Assembly: GCA_030152125.1 (NCBI GenBank)
Contig: JASLIR010000223.1
Span: 1-10,169, forward strand
Reading direction: 5' to 3'
Length of the DNA stretch: 10,169 nucleotides
Source of the DNA: Alkanindiges sp.
GTDB lineage: Bacteria > Pseudomonadota > Gammaproteobacteria > Pseudomonadales > Moraxellaceae
In this document: positions 6,621 to 10,169 of the stretch, one piece after another
How the letters are laid out: the number at the start of each line of letters is the position of its first letter
Position numbering within the stretch: position 1 is the first letter of the stretch
The notes under the pieces: generated by a model
Database searches by the model: none
Told to the model about the DNA's origin: nothing
The model's input: the letters and a program-made list of their open reading frames with translations, nothing else
Position numbers and translations under genes: made by a program

Positions 6621-7523
6621 TTAGGTGATATCCTGCACATCAGACCACCACGGATAAAATGATGGCATTTGCGAGGCTTTCTGCTTGAATTGCGGGGTGC
6701 GCTTTTCCTTAAAGGAATTAACGCCTTCCTTGCCATCCCCAATGCTGGTGTAAAACATGGCCAGTGAATCCACCTGATGCGCCTGTAAGGGATGGTTTGC
6801 TGCACTATTGCGGTACAGCATTTGTCGCGCCAGTGCAATCGCTACCGGCGAACGGCCATGAATAAACTTGTGGGCCAGCTTTTTGGCTTCATCCAGCAAC
6901 TGCTCAGCCGGATACACCTGTTTTACCAGCCTGCCTTCTTTGGCAGTTTGCGCATCAAAAATCTCTGCGCTATACACCCACTCCAGCGCCTGCTGAATGC
7001 CCACGATGCGCGGCAAAAACCAGCTGGAGCACGCTTCCGGCACAATCCCCAGCTTGCCAAACACAAAGCCAATTTTGGCTTTTTCCGAAGCCAGACGAAT
7101 ATCCATCGCCAGCGTCATGGTCGCGCCAATTCCTACCGCTGCACCGTTAATGGCTGCAATTACCGGTTTCTTGCATTCAAAAATCGACAGCACCACGCGG
7201 CCACCGGTATCTGCCACGCCATGTTTAATGGCATGTTCCTTGCGGTGCTGGGTCATATCCTTTAAACAGGGCTGCAAACTTTCATCCAGGCCAAATACAT
7301 TACCTTCGCGGGATAAATCCATCCCCGCACAAAAGGCCTTGCCGCTTCCGGTCACCACAATGGCACCAATATCGTCGTCGTCACTGGCATGCTCAAAAAA
7401 ATCGACCAGTTCATTTGCCATCTCTACGGTAAAGGCATTCATTTGTTCCGGGCGATTCAGGCTTAATACCAGTACCCCTTCTTCCAGGCTGGTACTCAGG
7501 GTTTGATATTGATATTTGCTCAT
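6621..7523 (-). CDS. Crotonase-family enoyl-CoA hydratase/isomerase
   Basis: A 300-residue crotonase-fold protein acting on an acyl-CoA thioester, probably in fatty-acid or related beta-oxidation. The oxyanion-hole segments are visible: GKAFCAGMDL (61-70) and INGAAVGIGA (125-134). Of the two glutamates used by true enoyl-CoA hydratases, the first (Glu144 of the rat enzyme) aligns with Thr135 and the second (Glu164) with a residue of FVFG. Instead a glutamate is present at E163 in GIVPEACSSW, the position used by delta3,delta2-enoyl-CoA isomerases of the PECI type (PEGCSS). Isomerase-like chemistry is therefore more likely than hydration, but substrate and direction are not fixed by sequence. 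The ATG has AAGGAG 10 nt upstream. The gene stands alone, divergent from the two-component operon, with its own terminator. Confidence 0.88.
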   Translation of the reverse strand: MSKYQYQTLSTSLEEGVLVLSLNRPEQMNAFTVEMANELVDFFEHASDDDDIGAIVVTGSGKAFCAGMDLSREGNVFGLDESLQPCLKDMTQHRKEHAIKHGVADTGGRVVLSIFECKKPVIAAINGAAVGIGATMTLAMDIRLASEKAKIGFVFGKLGIVPEACSSWFLPRIVGIQQALEWVYSAEIFDAQTAKEGRLVKQVYPAEQLLDEAKKLAHKFIHGRSPVAIALARQMLYRNSAANHPLQAHQVDSLAMFYTSIGDGKEGVNSFKEKRTPQFKQKASQMPSFYPWWSDVQDIT

Positions 7524-7700
7524 GGGGGCAGCGCTCCTTCTATCCTTTATATTGCTATCGGCAATTACACTAACACGTTTAATTATGCTGGCAAGTTTAA
7601 ATAGTTAGCTTTCAAACTTTTACAACAAAAAAACTTTTTAAAGCCATTACACTACATAAACGAACCAACAACATGACCTGTGGAAACCCGAATTAGCATT

Positions 7701-8363
7701 ATGACCATTTTATTGATCGAAGATGACAACATGATTGGTGAATCGACCTGCGTTCTGTTAAAGCAGGCCGGTTTTGATATTCACTGGGCAAAATCCGGCT
7801 CACAGGCCGTCAAGCTGTTTGAGCTGAATCACTACGAGCTGATTCTGCTGGATCTTGGTTTACCACAAATTGACGGCATGGATGTGTTAAGCCATATCCG
7901 CAAAAGCAGCGAACTGCCAGTGCTGATTATCACCGCACGTGACAGTATTGAAGACCGCGTAAAAGGGCTGGAACATGGTGCCGATGATTATCTGGTAAAG
8001 CCTTACCACATGGACGAGTTGCTGGCGCGCATCCGTGCCCTGCTGCGCCGTGCCAAAGGCGACATCCAGACCGAATACCAGATTGGCGATGTACGCATGC
8101 TGCCCGATAGTTTAACCGTATATAAAGGCCAGCAGCTGGTGGATATTTCTGCCAAGGAATGGGCGATTCTGGAAACCCTGATCACCAATCCCACGCACAT
8201 TTTTTCACGCGAGCAGCTGGAACAAAAGCTGTCGGATAATGCAGAAAACCTGCAAAGTAATACGGTAGAAGTACACATTCACCACTTGCGCAACAAGCTG
8301 GGCAAAAAGTTTATTAAAACCATTCGCGGACTGGGCTATAAAATAGGCATCAGTGATGCTTAA
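7701..8363 (+). CDS. OmpR-family response regulator, PmrA/QseB type
   Basis: A 220-residue DNA-binding response regulator. The receiver domain (about 1-117) has the acidic pair D8-D9, phospho-acceptor D51 (in LILLDLGLP), T78, Y97 and K100 (in DDYLVKPY). The winged-helix effector (about 127-217) has the recognition helix SNTVEVHIHHLRNKLG at 186-201 and ends in IRGLGYKIG. IEDDNMIGEST and the C-terminal segment closely resemble Acinetobacter PmrA and E. coli QseB as I recall them. The frame is open from a GTG at 7680, but the ATG at 7701 gives the standard receiver start MTILLIEDD; neither start has a good ribosome-binding site. The sensor kinase start overlaps its 3' end by 8 bases. Its likely target is the pair of CTTAA-type boxes at 9688-9724. 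No such box is seen in front of this gene, so autoregulation is not evident. Confidence 0.93.
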   Translation: MTILLIEDDNMIGESTCVLLKQAGFDIHWAKSGSQAVKLFELNHYELILLDLGLPQIDGMDVLSHIRKSSELPVLIITARDSIEDRVKGLEHGADDYLVKPYHMDELLARIRALLRRAKGDIQTEYQIGDVRMLPDSLTVYKGQQLVDISAKEWAILETLITNPTHIFSREQLEQKLSDNAENLQSNTVEVHIHHLRNKLGKKFIKTIRGLGYKIGISDA

Positions 8364-9678
8364 ACACCTGTTTGAGGAACGGCACTCACTGACCAAACGC
8401 ATTATTGTACTGTTTGCGGCACTGGTCATGGTGCTGTTTCTTACCGTGTTTATTTTTGCCTACATCAACACCAAAAGCGAATACGAGAAAAAACTATTCT
8501 ATAAGATGGAGATTTTTGCCACGCTTGTAGAAAACCAGATTCACCACATTGGCGTTCCGGTTTTTAGTAAACGTTACCAGATTCATGATAATGAACTGAC
8601 ATTATCCTTAATCCGTATCACCCAGCCGCTACCTGCCACAGCGCCATCCGTACGTGCAGCACGTAGCAGCCATATGGATGCCCAGTATCAGGTGCTGCGC
8701 GCTGCCAATATAGAGCATAACTATGACCTGAAAATAGAAGCCTCACGGGCGGACGTACACCGCCATGTATTGCAGCTCACCCTCAGTCATATCCTGCTGC
8801 CTTATTTACTGGTATCGCCAGTGTTTATTGTTATCCTGTTTTTCCTGCTGCTAAAAAACCTGAAACCGCTTACCCTGATTGAACGGGAAATCTCACGCCG
8901 CGAGGCCACCGACTTTCATGCCTTAAAGGCAGAGCACCTGCCCAAGGAGCTCTACTCCCTGGTGCTGGCATTAAACCAGATGTTTCAGCGTATCCAGAAC
9001 TACCAGAACCAGCAGCAACAGTTTATTGCCAATGCCGCACATGAAATGCGCTCGCCAATTACCGCGCTAAACCTGCAACTGCAAATTTTAAAAACCTATG
9101 TAGATGACTCGCAGGACGCCAGAAAATCCTTTAACAGTGTGGAAGCAGGCCTATTACGTATCCAGAACCTGGTGAGCCAGATGATGAGCCTGGTGCATCA
9201 GGAAAGCATTACTTCAGCACAGGCCTACCAGCGTATTAACCTGACCGACGCGCTGAAGCAGTGTATCGAACAGCTATACCCCTCCATTGAAAATAAGGAC
9301 ATTAATCTGGGTATTGAGCAACTGGAAGAAATATATGTACGTGCCCACCCAGGGCAAATTAACTCCATTATTACCAACCTGCTGGATAACGCCATCAAGT
9401 ACACGCCTACGGAAGGCAGTATTCATATTTCCCTGTTTGCCAACCAGACCAAGGCCATTTTAAGGATTGAGGACAGCGGCAGCAGCATTAACACCCAGGA
9501 AATCGAAAAAGTATTTCAGCGCTTTTACCGCTCACCAGCCCATCAGCAGATTATTGGCAGTGGACTGGGGCTGGCTATTGTTAAAACTGCGCTGGATCAG
9601 CTACATGGCCGTATTATGCTAAGCCAGTCGGATTTAGGCGGCTTGCAGGTAGATGTACATTTACCCGCCTCAGTCTAG
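8356..9678 (+). CDS. Sensor histidine kinase, PmrB/QseC type
   Basis: A 440-residue inner-membrane sensor kinase. Membrane spans lie at about 14-37 and 145-166, flanking a periplasmic sensor of about 105 residues that I cannot assign to a ligand. A HAMP-like linker (167-219) follows. The phospho-accepting His229 is in the H box AAHEMRSPITAL. The ATP-binding domain has the N box NLLDNAIKYTP (N341, N345), a G1 box IEDSGSSI (D373, G375), the F box VFQRFYR and the G2 box GSGLGLAIV (401-409). The second glycine of G1 (DxGxG) is replaced by serine, while the rest is intact. The ATG at 8356 overlaps the end of the regulator gene (stop at 8363), implying translational coupling; a GTG one codon earlier is an equal alternative. 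It should phosphorylate the response regulator encoded just upstream. Confidence 0.93.
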   Translation: MLKHLFEERHSLTKRIIVLFAALVMVLFLTVFIFAYINTKSEYEKKLFYKMEIFATLVENQIHHIGVPVFSKRYQIHDNELTLSLIRITQPLPATAPSVRAARSSHMDAQYQVLRAANIEHNYDLKIEASRADVHRHVLQLTLSHILLPYLLVSPVFIVILFFLLLKNLKPLTLIEREISRREATDFHALKAEHLPKELYSLVLALNQMFQRIQNYQNQQQQFIANAAHEMRSPITALNLQLQILKTYVDDSQDARKSFNSVEAGLLRIQNLVSQMMSLVHQESITSAQAYQRINLTDALKQCIEQLYPSIENKDINLGIEQLEEIYVRAHPGQINSIITNLLDNAIKYTPTEGSIHISLFANQTKAILRIEDSGSSINTQEIEKVFQRFYRSPAHQQIIGSGLGLAIVKTALDQLHGRIMLSQSDLGGLQVDVHLPASV

Positions 9679-9687
9679 CAGCATTAG

Positions 9688-9724
9688 CTTAACAAAAACT
9701 TAATCAACTTAAGCAAAACTTAAT
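9688..9724 (+). promoter_or_regulatory. Two tandem PmrA/QseB-type boxes upstream of the TonB-dependent receptor
   Basis: Four half-sites occur on the plus strand: CTTAAC (9688), CTTAAT (9699), CTTAAG (9708) and CTTAAT (9719). They form two direct-repeat boxes with 5-nt A-rich spacers (AAAAA and CAAAA), each with an 11-bp half-site period, and the two boxes are offset by 20 bp, about two helical turns. This matches the known PmrA-family site YTTAAK-N5-YTTAAK except for the last base of the first half-site. It lies 10 bp after the sensor-kinase stop and before the receptor gene, so the adjacent regulator is the obvious candidate to bind it. Confidence 0.75.
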
Positions 9725-9732
9725 ACGATAAC

Positions 9733-9738
9733 TATTCT
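9733..9738 (+). promoter_or_regulatory. Candidate -10 element for the TonB-dependent receptor
   Basis: TATTCT matches four of six -10 bases and lies 8 nt after the last CTTAA half-site, so the box would replace the -35 as at OmpR-family activated promoters. GATAAT at 9761-9766 (five of six matches) is an alternative -10 that would lie inside the Fur-like site. The sequence does not decide between them. Confidence 0.35.
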
Positions 9739-9760
9739 GCCTTTTTTTATCAGCGTTATT

Positions 9761-9779
9761 GATAATGAAAATAATTCTT
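9761..9779 (+). promoter_or_regulatory. Fur-box-like site upstream of the TonB-dependent receptor
   Basis: GATAATGAAAATAATTCTT matches the 19-bp Fur consensus GATAATGATAATCATTATC at 15 positions. It lies about 80 bp upstream of the receptor start. Binding by Fe(II)-Fur would repress the receptor when iron is plentiful, which is usual for siderophore receptors. Confidence 0.6.
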
Positions 9780-9780
9780 A

Positions 9781-9857
9781 ATAACCTCCCCTGCAGTTTG
9801 TCAATTTAGCCTGAAATCGCCCGCGCGATCAGGCTTTTTATCATCACAGGGGATTAT
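9781..9857 (+). promoter_or_regulatory. Structured leader that can mask the receptor ribosome-binding site
   Basis: TCCCCTG (9787-9793) is perfectly complementary to CAGGGGA (9847-9853), which contains the AGGGG Shine-Dalgarno site of the receptor gene. ATAA (9781-9784) can further pair with TTAT (9854-9857), with two C bulged (9785-9786). The resulting 11-bp helix would end one base before the ATG and would enclose the hairpin at 9808-9835. The pairing is seen in the sequence; a regulatory role is inferred. I see no match to a riboswitch family I know, including the cobalamin type. Confidence 0.45.
9808..9839 (+). terminator. Intrinsic terminator in the leader of the TonB-dependent receptor
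   Basis: AGCCTGA-AA-TCGC (9808-9820) pairs with GCGATCAGGCT (9825-9835): 11 pairs with a two-A bulge and a CCGC loop, followed by a run of five T (9835-9839). It could end the two-component transcript. But it lies downstream of the CTTAA boxes and the Fur-like site and only 18 nt before the receptor ATG, so transcripts for the receptor would also have to pass it, and it may act as an attenuator. Confidence 0.7.
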
Positions 9858-10169
9858 ATGCGCGCCGTCAACCATTCTGTTACAGGGCTACTGTCTGCCA
9901 AACATCCTGCCAGCACCAGGCTTAACCACTTAAGCTTAAGTATGCTTGGCATCTCCGCACTTAGCCTATCTGGTATGGCAATGGCCAATGAGGATAGCAG
10001 CGCCGCTCTTCAATCCTATAATCTTCCTACTATTGTGCTTACCGCATCCGGTTTTGAACAAAAGCTGACCGATGCACCGGCCAGCATTACGGTTATCCAG
10101 CAAAAAGATTTACTGGATAAGCGGATTAACAGCATTGCAGACGCGCTTACAGATGTGGAAGGCATAGAT
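9858..10169 (+). CDS. TonB-dependent outer-membrane receptor, CirA/FepA-like, N-terminal part (cut by window edge)
   Basis: The first 104 residues of a TonB-dependent receptor, a beta-barrel that imports ferric siderophores or similar ligands using energy from TonB-ExbBD. A long signal sequence has a hydrophobic core at about 25-42 and a probable cleavage site after AMA (41-43). A TonB box, PTIVLTA, lies at 57-63. The plug domain begins with ASGFEQKLTDAPASITVIQQKDLLDKR, closely resembling CirA (ASSVEQNLKDAPASISVI). The ATG at 9858 has AGGGG 5 nt upstream. The barrel is outside the window, so the ligand cannot be predicted; the Fur-like site favours an iron-chelate. Upstream signals suggest control by the neighbouring two-component system. 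Confidence 0.93.
   Translation, partial: MRAVNHSVTGLLSAKHPASTRLNHLSLSMLGISALSLSGMAMANEDSSAALQSYNLPTIVLTASGFEQKLTDAPASITVIQQKDLLDKRINSIADALTDVEGID

Noticed and set aside
7673..7696. Seven-codon mini-ORF (MTCGNPN) ending 4 nt before the response-regulator ATG
   Set aside because: It could act as a coupled leader peptide because the regulator lacks a good ribosome-binding site, but the mini-ORF itself has none and is short enough to arise by chance.
7524..7700. Promoters for the divergent hydratase/isomerase and response-regulator genes
   Set aside because: The region is A/T-rich and has several -10-like words (for example TTTATA at 7546-7551 read on the minus strand), but none pairs with a -35 at acceptable spacing and distance to a start codon. 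No CTTAA-N5-CTTAA box is present either.
9680..9857. Cobalamin riboswitch in front of the TonB-dependent receptor
   Set aside because: The leader is too short and lacks the conserved B12-box sequence; the receptor plug resembles CirA/FepA siderophore receptors rather than BtuB.

Overview
The window looks like a chromosomal segment of a gammaproteobacterium, most likely a member of the Moraxellaceae close to Acinetobacter or Alkanindiges. This is inferred from remembered family resemblance: trigger factor begins [17 protein letters not shown], the ClpX zinc domain has the [16 protein letters not shown] form, and the two-component pair resembles Acinetobacter PmrAB. No database search was possible. 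I see no insertion sequence, tRNA, rRNA, CRISPR array or prophage gene.

Layout, left to right. (1) 1-278: the 3' end of an acyl-CoA dehydrogenase gene on the plus strand, followed by a hairpin shared with the converging corA operon. (2) 382-2279, minus strand: a tight three-gene operon encoding an exported, probably outer-membrane beta-barrel protein of unknown function, a 58-residue single-span membrane protein, and a CorA-type divalent cation transporter. (3) 2280-2628: a gene-free stretch with an imperfect inverted repeat, a 14-bp tandem repeat and the clpX terminator. (4) 2629-6298, minus strand: the conserved tig-clpP-clpX protein quality-control block. A terminator and a sigma32-like promoter lie between tig and clpP, and a hairpin holds the clpP stop codon in its loop. 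(5) 6621-7523, minus strand: a crotonase-fold enoyl-CoA hydratase/isomerase family gene with its own terminator. (6) 7701-9678, plus strand: a response regulator and sensor kinase of the PmrAB/QseBC type with overlapping ends. (7) 9679-10169: a dense regulatory region and the first 104 codons of a CirA/FepA-like TonB-dependent receptor, cut by the window edge.

The most interesting part is 9679-9857. It holds two tandem direct-repeat boxes (CTTAA-type half-sites 11 bp apart, the box pair offset by 20 bp) that match the known PmrA-type site, then a Fur-box-like sequence, an intrinsic-terminator hairpin in the receptor leader, and a sequence able to pair with the receptor Shine-Dalgarno site. 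Together these suggest that the adjacent two-component system, iron status and leader RNA structure may all control one receptor. The fold and regulation are inference from sequence. The other item worth following is the coupled corA operon with its uncharacterised envelope proteins.
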